DNA of 60,878 bases, taken from NCBI RefSeq assembly GCF_018861735.1, contig NZ_JAHLEB010000027.1, positions 1 to 60,878 on the forward strand. The letters are read 5' to 3'. The stretch is from Clostridium lacusfryxellense (lineage in GTDB: Bacteria > Bacillota > Clostridia > Clostridiales > Clostridiaceae). Positions within the stretch are counted from its first letter, which is position 1, and each line of letters starts with the position of its first letter. Below, piece after piece: positions 1 to 11,540 of the stretch. The notes under the pieces are model-generated. The model worked only from the letters and a program-made list of their open reading frames with translations. It was not told the origin of the DNA and searched no databases. A program made the position numbers and the translations under genes.

Positions 1-2412
<2,412 letters not shown>

Positions 2413-2487
2413 TTAATAAGCCTTCTTTCGTCGATTTATTTGTAAAGTGAAATTTTAATTCACTAACATTTGTTTTTAAAATGATTT

Positions 2488-4011
2488 TTACATTGTAAAG
2501 AATCTCGCTCCAAAGTACGTAATTAAACCTAATATTACTACATATGCAAGGCAGAACTTTAAAGTTGCCTTTAATATTTTCCCCTCAGCTCCTACAAGTC
2601 CAGTAGCGGCCGTAGCAACTGCAATACTTTGTGGCGAAATCATTTTACCTGCAGTAGCCCCTCCTGTATTAGCTGCTGCTAACCAATAAGGACTCATATG
2701 TAAATTTTTCGCAACTTCAACTTGAAGCGGTCCAAACAATACATTTGCAGAGGTGTCACTCCCGGTAACAAAGGTACCAAGAGCTCCTATAATTGGAGCG
2801 AATAATGGATAAAACCCTCCTGTTGCTGCAACAAGCACCACTGCTATAGATGTTATCATTCCACTATAACTCATAACTTTTGCAAGAGAAACTATTGCAA
2901 GTATCGTAATTGCTGTTTTACTCATTTGCTTGCATGTATCAGTAAATACTTTTACTATTTCACCTGGTTTTGCTCCTTGAATAAGACCACCTATAAATGT
3001 TGCTATAATTATAAGTGTTCCAGGATTTGCAATCCAAGTAAATGTGCTAAGTTTAGCATGTGGTCCAGTATATATTTGAAGGGAAGTTTTTATAGCTGAC
3101 AATGGTTTATTAATTGCAGGAACTAATGAACTTGTAATTAATATAAAGGTTAGAATTAAAATAAATGGTACCCATGCTATTAACCCTTGTTTTAGCGATA
3201 TACTAACTTTATCTTTTGCTGCAGTTTTTTTATAGAATATCTTAGCTATTGTAACTGTTACAATAATACATATGAGTGAACCAATTAGTGCTGGGAGTTC
3301 AGCTCCAATATATTTTGCTATTAAAAGTTCGGGTAATGCAAAAGATAGCCCTGATGCAATGCAAATAAACACAACTCCTTTAATTGCCTTTACACTTTTC
3401 CCTGTTAGCATTACAAGTATTAAAGGCAAAATGGCTATTAATACAAATAGTTGAAGCCCAACTGCATAACTTAAAGTAACTGGGTCAATTGCTGCAACCT
3501 TTGCAAGTGTTGTTACCGGTAGCCCTATAGCTCCAAAAGCAGTTGGTGTTGTATTTGCAATAAGACATATTATTGCTGCAAATATTGGATCAAAGCCAAG
3601 TGCAGCTAAAATACTTGCAGGTATTGCAACTGCCGTACCAAATCCCGCAATTGCTTCAAGAAATCCACCAAATCCCCAAGCAACAATCAAAACTAAAATT
3701 CTCTTATCAGTTGTAATGCCTGTCATCATATCCTTTATTACATCCATACTCTTTGTGTGAATAGAAAGGTTGTATGTAAAAACTGCAGCAATTATTACAA
3801 CAATTATTGGCCATATTGCCATTGCCGCACCTTCAAGAGTTGCTGTTAAGGCTTCACTAACTGGCATCTTCCAAACTATGATTGCAAGTACTATTGTAAT
3901 TGCAAGTGTAATTGAACAGGTTTTATGTCCTGGCATTTTTAAAACACCCAGCGACACCATAAGCCATACAATTGGGATAAGTGCTATGAAAAATAATAAA
4001 TAAATATTCAT
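2488..4011 (-). CDS. lctP: L-lactate permease (LctP/LldP family)
   Basis: Proton-coupled lactate uptake permease, 507 residues, close to the family norm. The protein is almost entirely hydrophobic, with about a dozen predicted membrane helices. It has family-typical stretches such as GGFLEAIAGFGTAVAIPAS near residue 115 and FVTGSDTSANVLFG near residue 412. A very good SD (AAGGAGG) sits 9 bases before the ATG. It lies between the FAD lactate dehydrogenase and PFOR, so it supplies the substrate of this catabolic cluster. A 14-bp hairpin separates it from the dehydrogenase upstream, so its expression may be lower than, or partly uncoupled from, the Etf/LDH genes. Confidence 0.93.
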   Translation of the reverse strand: MNIYLLFFIALIPIVWLMVSLGVLKMPGHKTCSITLAITIVLAIIVWKMPVSEALTATLEGAAMAIWPIIVVIIAAVFTYNLSIHTKSMDVIKDMMTGITTDKRILVLIVAWGFGGFLEAIAGFGTAVAIPASILAALGFDPIFAAIICLIANTTPTAFGAIGLPVTTLAKVAAIDPVTLSYAVGLQLFVLIAILPLILVMLTGKSVKAIKGVVFICIASGLSFALPELLIAKYIGAELPALIGSLICIIVTVTIAKIFYKKTAAKDKVSISLKQGLIAWVPFILILTFILITSSLVPAINKPLSAIKTSLQIYTGPHAKLSTFTWIANPGTLIIIATFIGGLIQGAKPGEIVKVFTDTCKQMSKTAITILAIVSLAKVMSYSGMITSIAVVLVAATGGFYPLFAPIIGALGTFVTGSDTSANVLFGPLQVEVAKNLHMSPYWLAAANTGGATAGKMISPQSIAVATAATGLVGAEGKILKATLKFCLAYVVILGLITYFGARFFTM

Positions 4012-4076
4012 TTTTCATTACCTCCTTCATTTAGTAATGTAAGTTTCATTTCGAAACCGACTACATAAAAGTATTA

Positions 4077-4112
4077 TATATCGCCAACATCTTAAATAAT
4101 GTTGGCGATATA
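4077..4112 (-). terminator. Hairpin between lactate dehydrogenase and permease genes
   Basis: A perfect 14-bp inverted repeat (arms 4077-4090 and 4099-4112, 8-nt loop) lies just after the dehydrogenase stop on the minus strand. The U-tract after it is weak (ATAATACTTTTATG), so it may be a leaky terminator or an mRNA-stabilising hairpin that sets the dehydrogenase/permease ratio. Confidence 0.6.
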
Positions 4113-4119
4113 ATTTAAT

Positions 4120-5517
4120 TTATTGACAAACTTTTCCTGGATTTAATATATTTTTTGGATCAAATGCAAATTTTATATTTTTCATAAGCTCTACATATAC
4201 AGGTCCAAGTTGTTCAAACATATATTCTTTTTTAGCAAATCCAATTCCATGTTCTCCAGATACTAATCCTTTTAGTTCTCTTGATTTGCTATACATTGCT
4301 TCAAATACTTCAGCAATCTTCTTGTCCCATACTTCATCTGTAAGATCATCTTTTAGCACATACACATGTAAATTACCATCACCTGCATGTCCAAAACTTC
4401 TTATTCTTATATCAAATTCCTTTTGTAGTTCATTAGTATACTTAATGAACTCAGCAACTTTGTTTCTAGGAACAACAACGTCACATTCGTCCATATATGT
4501 TGTTGTTGCTTTAACAGCTTCAAGGAACGCCCCTCTTGCAGACCAAACAGCTTCTTTTCTCTCATCCGTATCAGTTATAAATACATCAAGAGCACCTTGT
4601 TCAAGACAAATATTAGCTACACCTTCGTAAGCTTTTTCTATTTCTTCTATACTATTACCATCAAATGTTAATAAAAGGTATGCATCTGATGAGTTATCAG
4701 GGAATTTTTTTCCTAGGAACTCTTCAGCAGCAAGAATAACTTCTCTTTGCATAAATTCTATAGCTGTTGGTGCTGCTTTTGATTTAACTATTAGTGGAAC
4801 TGTATTTATTGCTATATCAAGATTTGGGAAAGGTATTAAAAGTGATACAGCTTTCTTTGGTAATGGTAAAAGTCTTAATATTATTTTTGTGATTATTCCA
4901 AGTGTTCCTTCTGATCCACAAATTAAGTCTTTTATGCTGTATCCTGTAGAATTTTTAACTACTTTTCCTCCAACATTCAGTATTTCGCCACTTGGAAGCA
5001 CTACTTCAAGTCCTCTGATATAATCTCTAGTAACACCGTACTTAACAGCTCTCATTCCACCAGCATTTGTATTGATGTTACCAGCAATTGTAGCAGATTT
5101 TTCACCTGGATCTGGCGGATAAAATAAATCATGCTCTTCCACGAATTTACTTATCTCCATTAAAAGCACTCCTGGTTCAAGAGTTAACATTAGATTTTCT
5201 TCATCAATTTCAATTATTTTATTCATTTTGCACATATTTATCATGATTCCACCGAAAATTGGAACTGATGCTCCAACAAGTCCTGTTCCTGAACCTCTTG
5301 CTACAACTGGAATCCTGTTATCATTTGCATACTTCATAATCTTTGATACTTCCTGCGTTGTTAGCACTTCAACTAACACGTCTGGCATTTTGCTTATTCC
5401 ACCCATCTCATCATGGCTGAAATCATCATTTATTGCTTCTCCTGTAAATACCCTATCTTTACCTAATATTGACACTAAAAACTCTATATCATTTGCATCA
5501 AGCATTTTGTAACTCAT
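4120..5517 (-). CDS. lctD: FAD-dependent D-lactate dehydrogenase, GlcD family, partner of EtfAB (LctD-type)
   Basis: 465-residue member of the FAD_binding_4/FAD-oxidase C family (GlcD, D-lactate dehydrogenase). The FAD PP-loop reads [13 protein letters not shown] near residue 75, followed by [13 protein letters not shown] near 145. The C-terminal domain has [12 protein letters not shown] near 378 and [13 protein letters not shown] near 425, both family hallmarks, and ends NPGKVCQ. It is encoded directly after the two Etf subunits. That arrangement matches the electron-bifurcating lactate dehydrogenase (LctBCD) of Acetobacterium woodii, in which lactate oxidation with NAD+ is driven by simultaneous oxidation of reduced ferredoxin. 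The SD AGGAGG precedes the ATG. No lactate racemase gene is seen in the cluster. The family is certain; the bifurcating role follows from context. Confidence 0.9.
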   Translation of the reverse strand: MSYKMLDANDIEFLVSILGKDRVFTGEAINDDFSHDEMGGISKMPDVLVEVLTTQEVSKIMKYANDNRIPVVARGSGTGLVGASVPIFGGIMINMCKMNKIIEIDEENLMLTLEPGVLLMEISKFVEEHDLFYPPDPGEKSATIAGNINTNAGGMRAVKYGVTRDYIRGLEVVLPSGEILNVGGKVVKNSTGYSIKDLICGSEGTLGIITKIILRLLPLPKKAVSLLIPFPNLDIAINTVPLIVKSKAAPTAIEFMQREVILAAEEFLGKKFPDNSSDAYLLLTFDGNSIEEIEKAYEGVANICLEQGALDVFITDTDERKEAVWSARGAFLEAVKATTTYMDECDVVVPRNKVAEFIKYTNELQKEFDIRIRSFGHAGDGNLHVYVLKDDLTDEVWDKKIAEVFEAMYSKSRELKGLVSGEHGIGFAKKEYMFEQLGPVYVELMKNIKFAFDPKNILNPGKVCQ

Positions 5518-5618
5518 AAAATTACCTCCTATTACTTATTTAGCATACTAACTAACTTTATAGTTTCATAATTATTTAATTATTACCTGCGAAGCTGTTC
5601 ATCCTTTGTGATGTAATA

Positions 5619-6827
5619 TTAACGAACACAATACTCTGCACCATAGTTTTTAATATTTTCAATTAATTGAGGAACTATTTCATAAATATCTCCTACTATT
5701 CCATAATGAGCTACATTAAATATAGATGCATTAACATCAGAATTTACTGCAAATATACGCTCTGAACTGTTCATCCCAGCAGTGAATTGAACTGCACCCG
5801 ATATTCCAAGTGCTATTATTAGTTTTGGTTTAACTGTTCTACCTGACAAGCCTATTTGTTTTTTAGCATCAATCCAACCTGCTTCGATTGTTGGTCTAGT
5901 TCCAGCTATTTGAGCATCAAGAAGGTCTGCAAGTTCTTGAATCATCGACAAATCCTTTTCGGATTTTAAAGCTCTACCAACAGCTATAATTACTTCAGCA
6001 TCTGAAATATTTTCTTCTACTTCTTTTTCTGTAACTTTTAATACTTCTATTGTTGAAGCAAGTTTTGCTATATCCATTTCACAAACCGTAATTTTTCCTT
6101 TTGCATCACATGATTTTTCAGGAGCATTCATAACTTTATATCTTACAGTTGACATCTGTGGTCTATTATTGGGACATATAATTTGTGCCATAATATTACC
6201 ACCAAAAGCAGGTCTTATCTGCACTAAATCTGTGTTTTCTTTCATTTTAAGTATTGTACAATCAGCTGTAAGTCCTGTTCTAAACCTTGCTGCTACCCTT
6301 GGAGCTAGTGATCTACCAATAGTTGTAGCACCAACCAGTAATGATGATGGTTTTACCTTGTTAACAAAATCTTCAAAGGCAGCAGTATAAGGTTCTATTC
6401 TAAAATCTTTAAGCTCTTGGTAATCGTATACAAATACTTCATCGACTCCGTAATATAGTAATTCTTTAGCTTTTTCCTTTATATTATGACCAATGAATAC
6501 ACAATAAACCGGAAAATTTACAACCTTAGCAAGCTCTCTAGCTTTTCCTATAAGTTCCATTGTTACAGGATGAATAACTCCATCTACATGATCTACGTAT
6601 ACTCCAATACCCTTCCATAAACTCTTATCAACTTGTACAGTTTCCGTTTCAATAAATTCCATTACTCCTGCTGGACCTTTTTTAACACATATTTTACACA
6701 TTTTACAGCCAGCATTAACTTCGATTTTTCCAGCAATGTATTCTATAGCGTTAAAAGGGCAAATCTTTATTAATTCTTGTGCATTTGATTCACTTACTTT
6801 TTCTTGGTTACAAATTAACTTACTCAT
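5619..6827 (-). CDS. etfA: Electron transfer flavoprotein alpha subunit with N-terminal ferredoxin module
   Basis: 402-residue EtfA. The C-terminal half carries the FAD domain, with GRALKSEKDL near residue 288 and GISGAVQFTAGM near 345. The first 60 residues are a degenerate bacterial ferredoxin domain. It has CP at residues 23-24 and CKMCKIC at 41-47, leaving the four cysteines C23, C41, C44 and C47, enough for one [4Fe-4S] cluster rather than two. Such an extension is typical of Etf proteins of lactate-dehydrogenase bifurcating complexes (LctC type), where it would relay electrons from ferredoxin. The gene lies 52 bases after etfB and upstream of lctD. Its start is supported by GGGTGGAG 6 bases upstream. 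Confidence 0.92.
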   Translation of the reverse strand: MSKLICNQEKVSESNAQELIKICPFNAIEYIAGKIEVNAGCKMCKICVKKGPAGVMEFIETETVQVDKSLWKGIGVYVDHVDGVIHPVTMELIGKARELAKVVNFPVYCVFIGHNIKEKAKELLYYGVDEVFVYDYQELKDFRIEPYTAAFEDFVNKVKPSSLLVGATTIGRSLAPRVAARFRTGLTADCTILKMKENTDLVQIRPAFGGNIMAQIICPNNRPQMSTVRYKVMNAPEKSCDAKGKITVCEMDIAKLASTIEVLKVTEKEVEENISDAEVIIAVGRALKSEKDLSMIQELADLLDAQIAGTRPTIEAGWIDAKKQIGLSGRTVKPKLIIALGISGAVQFTAGMNSSERIFAVNSDVNASIFNVAHYGIVGDIYEIVPQLIENIKNYGAEYCVR

Positions 6828-6879
6828 TAGAACTCCACCCTTCGAATGTATTTTTAAACCTCATATAATTTTTAAACCT

Positions 6880-7668
6880 TTACACAAATTTTAATTCTTT
6901 AAGTTTTGTAGCTATTTTCAAACTAAGTTGTGCACCATTGCCTGTCCATGTTTCACGATCGTTATTAACATCAGGTGGGAATATTCGTTCAACCTGCGTT
7001 GGTGAGCCATTAAGTCCATATTTCTTTTCATCTTTATCTTCAAAATCATTTAGAGATATCATTTTTATTTCTCTATCTTTTGTTATTAATTTTTTTCTAT
7101 AAGATGGTAGTCTTGGTTGATATATATCTTTTTCTACTGTTAAAAGGCAAGGATATTGAACTTCTGCTACTTCAATAGTATTTGCCATGTCCATTTCTAT
7201 AATTATTGATTTTTCTTTTAATTTTATTATCTTTAAAACGTTTGCAATATGAGGTATGCCTAAATATTCAGCCATTTCAGGTCCAACTTGTGCTGTATCT
7301 CCATCAGTTGTCTGTTTTCCACATAATATAAGATCAAATTCGCCCATTTTTTTTACACCTTGAGAAAGTGTATATGATGTAGCAAGAACATCTGCACCGG
7401 CAAACTTTCTATCAGATACTAATGCACCTTCATCTGCACCCATCATAAATGCTTCGCGAATAACATCCTTTGCTTGTGGAGGTCCCATAGTTATAACTTT
7501 TATTAATCCACCTTGTTGTTCTTTAATTTTAAGTGCCGTTTCTAAAGCATATAAATCATAAGGATTCATTTTTGAATCTACTCCATCCCGCTTTAAAACA
7601 CCTGTAACTGGATCTACTTCAACTTTCGAAGTTCCTGGAACTTGCTTTATACAAACTAAAATTTCCAT
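6880..7668 (-). CDS. etfB: Electron transfer flavoprotein beta subunit (LctB-type)
   Basis: 262-residue EtfB, normal length. It has the family N-terminus [11 protein letters not shown], the nucleotide-binding stretch [20 protein letters not shown] near residue 112, and the EtfB signature [14 protein letters not shown]-like segment near 170. In bifurcating Etfs this subunit holds the bifurcating FAD. It is the first gene of the lactate operon after the regulator gene. An extended -10 promoter and a GntR-type operator lie directly upstream (7721-7751). A strong SD (AGGAGG) precedes the ATG. Confidence 0.93.
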   Translation of the reverse strand: MEILVCIKQVPGTSKVEVDPVTGVLKRDGVDSKMNPYDLYALETALKIKEQQGGLIKVITMGPPQAKDVIREAFMMGADEGALVSDRKFAGADVLATSYTLSQGVKKMGEFDLILCGKQTTDGDTAQVGPEMAEYLGIPHIANVLKIIKLKEKSIIIEMDMANTIEVAEVQYPCLLTVEKDIYQPRLPSYRKKLITKDREIKMISLNDFEDKDEKKYGLNGSPTQVERIFPPDVNNDRETWTGNGAQLSLKIATKLKELKFV

Positions 7669-7720
7669 ATATTTTCCTCCTACATTTTTATAGAATCCTA
7701 AAAACTTATCATTGGCTAGA

Positions 7721-7751
7721 TGGTCTGACCACCTTTTAAGTTATGATAACA
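7721..7751 (-). promoter_or_regulatory. Promoter and probable GntR/FCD operator of the lactate operon
   Basis: Positions 7721-7731 read TGGTCTGACCA, an exact TGGT-N3-ACCA palindrome of the type bound by FadR/PdhR/LldR regulators. On the minus strand an extended -10, TG-T-TATCAT, occupies 7743-7751. Transcription would start near 7736, so the operator covers about +5 to +15, a classic repression site. The natural regulator is the GntR protein encoded immediately upstream. Confidence 0.65.
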
Positions 7752-7821
7752 CACTATTAAAAACATTTCTACCATTGATAATAAATTAACATTAGTTATA
7801 TTTTAATAATCAAAATTTAAA

Positions 7822-7852
7822 GGTGATAGCAATATTAAATATTACCATCACC
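7822..7852 (-). terminator. Hairpin after the GntR regulator gene
   Basis: GGTGAT...AATATT pairs with AATATT...ATCACC (two mismatches, short loop) just downstream of the regulator stop, followed by an A/T-rich run. It separates the regulator transcript from the Etf/LDH operon, which has its own promoter. Confidence 0.5.
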
Positions 7853-7873
7853 CCTCATATAAAAAAACATTTT

Positions 7874-8641
7874 TTATAATCTATCTTGACTCTTATACTT
7901 ATTTGCAAAATCTAGATGCACCCGCATTGCCTGCCTTGACTCTGCTGAACTGTGTTTTTCAATTGCTAGATATATTTCATTATGTTGTGAAAACAGTATT
8001 TTCTTATTTCCCTCGTGAACTATTATTAATTTTCTTGCATCAACAATAAAATGATCTACAAGCGTTGCAACAGTTTTAAGTATGTTATATATCAAAATAT
8101 TTCCAGAACATTCTGCAATCTTATAATGAAACTCTTTGTCAATATCAGCAGTAATAGCCTCTTCTTCACCTTCAGACTTCATGAATCTCTCTGTAATTTC
8201 TCTTAATTCATTTAGTTGTACACTAGTTATATTCTTTGAAGCAAGGCCTGCAGCCTCAACCTCCATGATCTTTCTAAGTTCCCATATCTCTTCTTGATCA
8301 CTTCCCTCTAACATAAACATAATCGATAATGGTTCAAATAAATTATCCTGAAAACTTGTTTTTATATAACTTCCTTCGCCTTGTCTACACTCTATAAGTC
8401 CGATAACCTCTAATGCTCTAAGCGCTTCGCGGATAGACGCTCTACTTACCTGTAATTGTTGCACTAAATTCCTCTCAGAAGGAAGTTTATCTCCTTTTTT
8501 AAGAGTACCTTTATCAATCATATTCTTAATTTGTTCTATTACTTGTTCGTAAACTTTTGTGCTCTTTATAGGAATAAACATTTCATTTACTCCTGGATAT
8601 TGCTCTAAATTCTTTAAATTTAAATTGCTAATTTTATCCAT
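7874..8641 (-). CDS. lctA: GntR family (FCD/FadR subfamily) regulator of lactate utilisation
   Basis: 255-residue regulator. The winged helix-turn-helix spans about residues 28-95, with KLPSERNLVQQLQVSRASIREALRALE and then LIECRQGEGSYI forming the wing. The FCD ligand domain follows, with metal-site residues in DKEFHYKIAECSGN near 165 and HNEIYLAIEKHS near 222. FCD regulators beside lactate genes (LldR, LctA) usually bind lactate and repress the adjacent operon. The TGGT-N3-ACCA site in front of etfB fits that. The start is supported by AGGAG 9 bases before the ATG. The regulator call is firm; the effector is inferred from its neighbours. Confidence 0.88.
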   Translation of the reverse strand: MDKISNLNLKNLEQYPGVNEMFIPIKSTKVYEQVIEQIKNMIDKGTLKKGDKLPSERNLVQQLQVSRASIREALRALEVIGLIECRQGEGSYIKTSFQDNLFEPLSIMFMLEGSDQEEIWELRKIMEVEAAGLASKNITSVQLNELREITERFMKSEGEEEAITADIDKEFHYKIAECSGNILIYNILKTVATLVDHFIVDARKLIIVHEGNKKILFSQHNEIYLAIEKHSSAESRQAMRVHLDFANKYKSQDRL

Positions 8642-8952
8642 TAAATGTTTCTCCTTTATTATATAAAATTTTATAAATTATGCCTATATATACTATACCA
8701 TAATAATGACAACATCCTATTTAATTAAATTACTAAAGATACATTATTTAAACAATAAAATCTAAAAAACACAGAAATATTGATAATAATTTAACGATGT
8801 CAACGTTGCCATTTTAATATCAGAATAAGCTGATATCTGTATCATTATATAAAGTATCATGTATTTTTAAATTATGATAATGAAAAACCGACAAGACTCA
8901 TATCATCTTGTCGGTTTCATTGTCTTCTTTTAAGTTCAAATTTGTGCTTACT
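8642..8952. other. Intergenic region between regulator and chemoreceptor
   Basis: This stretch is AT-rich, with no convincing open frame. It holds the promoter region of the GntR gene, in which no clear -35/-10 pair or TGGT-N3-ACCA site was recognised. At its right end is the terminator hairpin of the chemoreceptor gene. Confidence 0.6.
8884..8916 (-). terminator. Terminator of chemoreceptor gene
   Basis: A perfect 12-bp stem (AAACCGACAAGA with TCTTGTCGGTTT, loop of about 9 nt) lies just downstream of the minus-strand stop at 8953. The stem's own T-rich 3' arm and following TTTCA make an intrinsic terminator. Confidence 0.75.
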
Positions 8953-10665
8953 TTACAGCGTAAATTTATGGACCATACCATTTAGTTTTTCTGCCAGTAT
9001 TGCCTGACTCTGAGACGCCTTTGTTATTTCTCCCATTGCCATTACAGATTCACTAACACTTGCTAGTATTTCTTCAGTACTTGCAACTGACTGCTCAGCT
9101 GTAGCTGATACATTTTCAATTGCTTTTTGAATTTCTAATACAGTTTCATTTACTATATCCATTGAAGATCCAATGTTAGACGACAGATTATTAAACTCAG
9201 TGGCATCCTTTCCGTATTGCTTTCCTGTATCTACAAATGATTCATAATCTGGTTTAACTTTATCATCAATAAAACCTAATACATCCTGAGCATTGCTAGA
9301 AAGATTCTGGAATGCTTGTTCAACTTTAAGTGTTACTTCTTGGATTCTTTGAACAGTACTCGATGAATCTTCAGCTAATTTTCTAACTTCATCAGCTACA
9401 ACAGCAAACCCTTTACCTTGTTCACCAGCTCTTGCAGCTTCAATAGCTGCATTAAGTGCAAGAAGATTAGTCTGACTTGCTATATTTCCAATTTCATCTG
9501 CCATCATCTTAACTTCACTAACAACCTTTCCATCCTCAATTGCTTTTAATATTTTTTCTTGTTTTTCTAAATACAATTTGTTCGTGGTATGAGCACTATT
9601 TTCAGCATTTTCTCTAATCTTTTCTGCTTTTGCTTCTATATCAATTGCAATCTTAGTTCCTTTATTAGCCCTTATCGTGACATCAGCTACATTTTGTGCA
9701 ATATTTTCAGTAGTTGCATTTATCTCCTGCGTTGTTGCACTTAGCTGCTCTGCTCCTAAAGATACTTGTCTTACTGATTCATTCACAATATCCATTCTTG
9801 AGGATATTTCCTCTGTTGTTGCGGAAAGTTCTTCACTAGTAGCACTAATGTCAGTAGCACCTTCTGATATTTCTGTAATTAAGATTTTTATGTTTATTAT
9901 AGATTTATTTAAGGCTTTTGCTAAAATTCCAATTTCACTCTTATTATCAATATCAACAGTTTTCGATAAATCATTTTCTCCAAGTGAAGTAGCGACTGCT
10001 ACAACCTTTTTTATCTGTCTTGACATTGTAATTGAAATTATTAAGCCAAGCGCAACAGCCACGAATAATCCTATACCAATTAAAATTGTAATCTGAACAT
10101 TTGCTTTATTATATGATAATTGACTATTATCATAACTAGTTTTCGCCATTGACTTAGTTAATGTTGCCTCTTTTTCTAAAACTGCAAACATATTCTCTCT
10201 AATCTTAGAAAGACCTGGAGAAAGTGTATTTGCTTTTCTGAAATCTCCAGCATCAACTTGTTTCAATAATTCACTTCTACTAGTACGGTAATCCCCAAGC
10301 AATTTTTCAAATTCTTCAAATTGCTTTCTATCTAGTTCAGTTGTAATTGTAGTCTTATATTCCACTATAAGTGCATTATTAATAGTCACTAGACGATCAA
10401 TGTTTTCTTCGTTTTTCTTTATATCATTTTTATTAATAGGATCTAAAATTAATAATAAATCCCCTCTAATTTCTAATAAATTTGCTTTTATATTACTAAT
10501 AGCATTCATACCTACCATATCAACATTATAAATACTTTCAAGGTTTTTATCAATATTATTCATATTATACATTCCAACAAACCCAACAAAACCCATAAAC
10601 AATGCAATTATAATAAAAGCTGACAATAGTTTTTGAATCATTTTTAAATTATTAAACCACTTCAT
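8953..10665 (-). CDS. Methyl-accepting chemotaxis protein with four-helix-bundle sensor
   Basis: 570-residue chemoreceptor. Membrane helices lie at about residues 12-30 and 190-212. Between them is an extracytoplasmic helical region of the 4HB_MCP type. A HAMP segment follows, then the signalling domain with the near-invariant hairpin tip [20 protein letters not shown] near residue 395 and [16 protein letters not shown]. It should signal through CheA/CheW at the cell pole. No ligand can be inferred. It stands alone, with its own terminator, between the lactate locus and a peroxiredoxin. SD GGGGGAG precedes the ATG. Confidence 0.93.
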   Translation of the reverse strand: MKWFNNLKMIQKLLSAFIIIALFMGFVGFVGMYNMNNIDKNLESIYNVDMVGMNAISNIKANLLEIRGDLLLILDPINKNDIKKNEENIDRLVTINNALIVEYKTTITTELDRKQFEEFEKLLGDYRTSRSELLKQVDAGDFRKANTLSPGLSKIRENMFAVLEKEATLTKSMAKTSYDNSQLSYNKANVQITILIGIGLFVAVALGLIISITMSRQIKKVVAVATSLGENDLSKTVDIDNKSEIGILAKALNKSIINIKILITEISEGATDISATSEELSATTEEISSRMDIVNESVRQVSLGAEQLSATTQEINATTENIAQNVADVTIRANKGTKIAIDIEAKAEKIRENAENSAHTTNKLYLEKQEKILKAIEDGKVVSEVKMMADEIGNIASQTNLLALNAAIEAARAGEQGKGFAVVADEVRKLAEDSSSTVQRIQEVTLKVEQAFQNLSSNAQDVLGFIDDKVKPDYESFVDTGKQYGKDATEFNNLSSNIGSSMDIVNETVLEIQKAIENVSATAEQSVASTEEILASVSESVMAMGEITKASQSQAILAEKLNGMVHKFTL

Positions 10666-10991
10666 TAACCTTCACTCCCCCTGTTAAATATTTTCTTTTG
10701 ATTTTTACTCACTTATGCTAGGTTAAAATTTAACTAGCTCACTAGTATATACTCGTTACTTTTATGTGTAACTTTAACAGAATTTAATAATATAAAGGAA
10801 TTATTATATATTGTACCCCATTATTTTATTTTACGGAGTTAAATTATATTTTTTTGTAAAAAAACACTAATTTTTATTATATTATGTTGAGGATTGTCTG
10901 TTCTTTTACTTTAAACATAAATAATAATATGTTGCACATAATAAATAATACTATATATAAATCTCAAAATAGAAATATAGGAGGCGACCAT
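10666..10991. other. Divergent intergenic region, chemoreceptor / peroxiredoxin
   Basis: AT-rich region between two divergent genes. A possible plus-strand promoter is TTGTAA at 10854-10859 with TATATT at 10878-10883 (18-bp spacing). The rest shows no clear signal. The open frame can be extended upstream to 10884, but there is no ribosome binding site for such a start. Confidence 0.4.
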
Positions 10992-11453
10992 ATGAAGTTA
11001 ATTGAAGTTGGAGAACCCGCACCCGATTTTTCATTAAAAGGTGACGATTACCAAAATGTTTGTTTATCAGATTTTAAAGGCAAAAGGGTTCTGCTTTCTT
11101 GGCATCCTCTTGCATGGACACCTGTATGCACAGACCAAATGAGAGCCCTTGATAATAATTGGGGGAAATTCCAATCACTAAACACAATTCCACTTGGTTT
11201 TAGTGTTGACCCCGCTCCATGCAAAAAAGCATGGTCTGCTGCGCTACTTCTGGAAAACTTAATATTGCCTTCCGATTTTTGGCCTCATGGAAAAGTTGCA
11301 CAGGACTATGGAATTTTCATTGAAGATAAAGGAATATCTGAGCGTGCTAATATAATAATTAATGAAAATGGAATTGTAGCTTGGGTTAAAGTCTATCCGA
11401 AGGCTCAGTTACCAGACTTAGAAGAGGTTTTTCAAGTCTTATCCAACATGTAG
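10992..11453 (+). CDS. Peroxiredoxin (AhpC/TSA family, thioredoxin fold)
   Basis: 153-residue thiol peroxidase that would reduce hydrogen peroxide or organic peroxides in the cytoplasm. The N-terminus APDFSLKGDD is the family start. The active site is T43-P-V-C46, with C46 as the peroxidatic cysteine, and R118 fits the conserved active-site arginine. C77 is the only plausible resolving cysteine besides C24. The peroxidatic loop reads WHPLAWTPVC rather than the common FYPLAFTPVC. The start at 10992 is chosen because AGGAGG lies 7 bases upstream. A 20-bp terminator follows. AhpE/Bcp-like subtype cannot be settled by eye. Confidence 0.88.
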   Translation: MKLIEVGEPAPDFSLKGDDYQNVCLSDFKGKRVLLSWHPLAWTPVCTDQMRALDNNWGKFQSLNTIPLGFSVDPAPCKKAWSAALLLENLILPSDFWPHGKVAQDYGIFIEDKGISERANIIINENGIVAWVKVYPKAQLPDLEEVFQVLSNM

Positions 11454-11488
11454 TATCACATATATTAAAATCCACTCCAAACTACATT

Positions 11489-11540
11489 AATTAAAACCAA
11501 AGGCTCACACTATATATCGCGTGAGCCTTTGGTTTTAATT
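11489..11540. terminator. Bidirectional terminator, peroxiredoxin / amidohydrolase
   Basis: A perfect 20-bp inverted repeat (11489-11508 with 11521-11540, 12-nt loop) rich in A on one side and T on the other, so it serves convergent transcripts. It overlaps the last codons of the minus-strand gene. Confidence 0.9.

Noticed and set aside
10884-10991. N-terminal extension of the peroxiredoxin
   Set aside because: The extension has no SD and is unlike any peroxiredoxin start, whereas AGGAGG precisely precedes the ATG at 10992.
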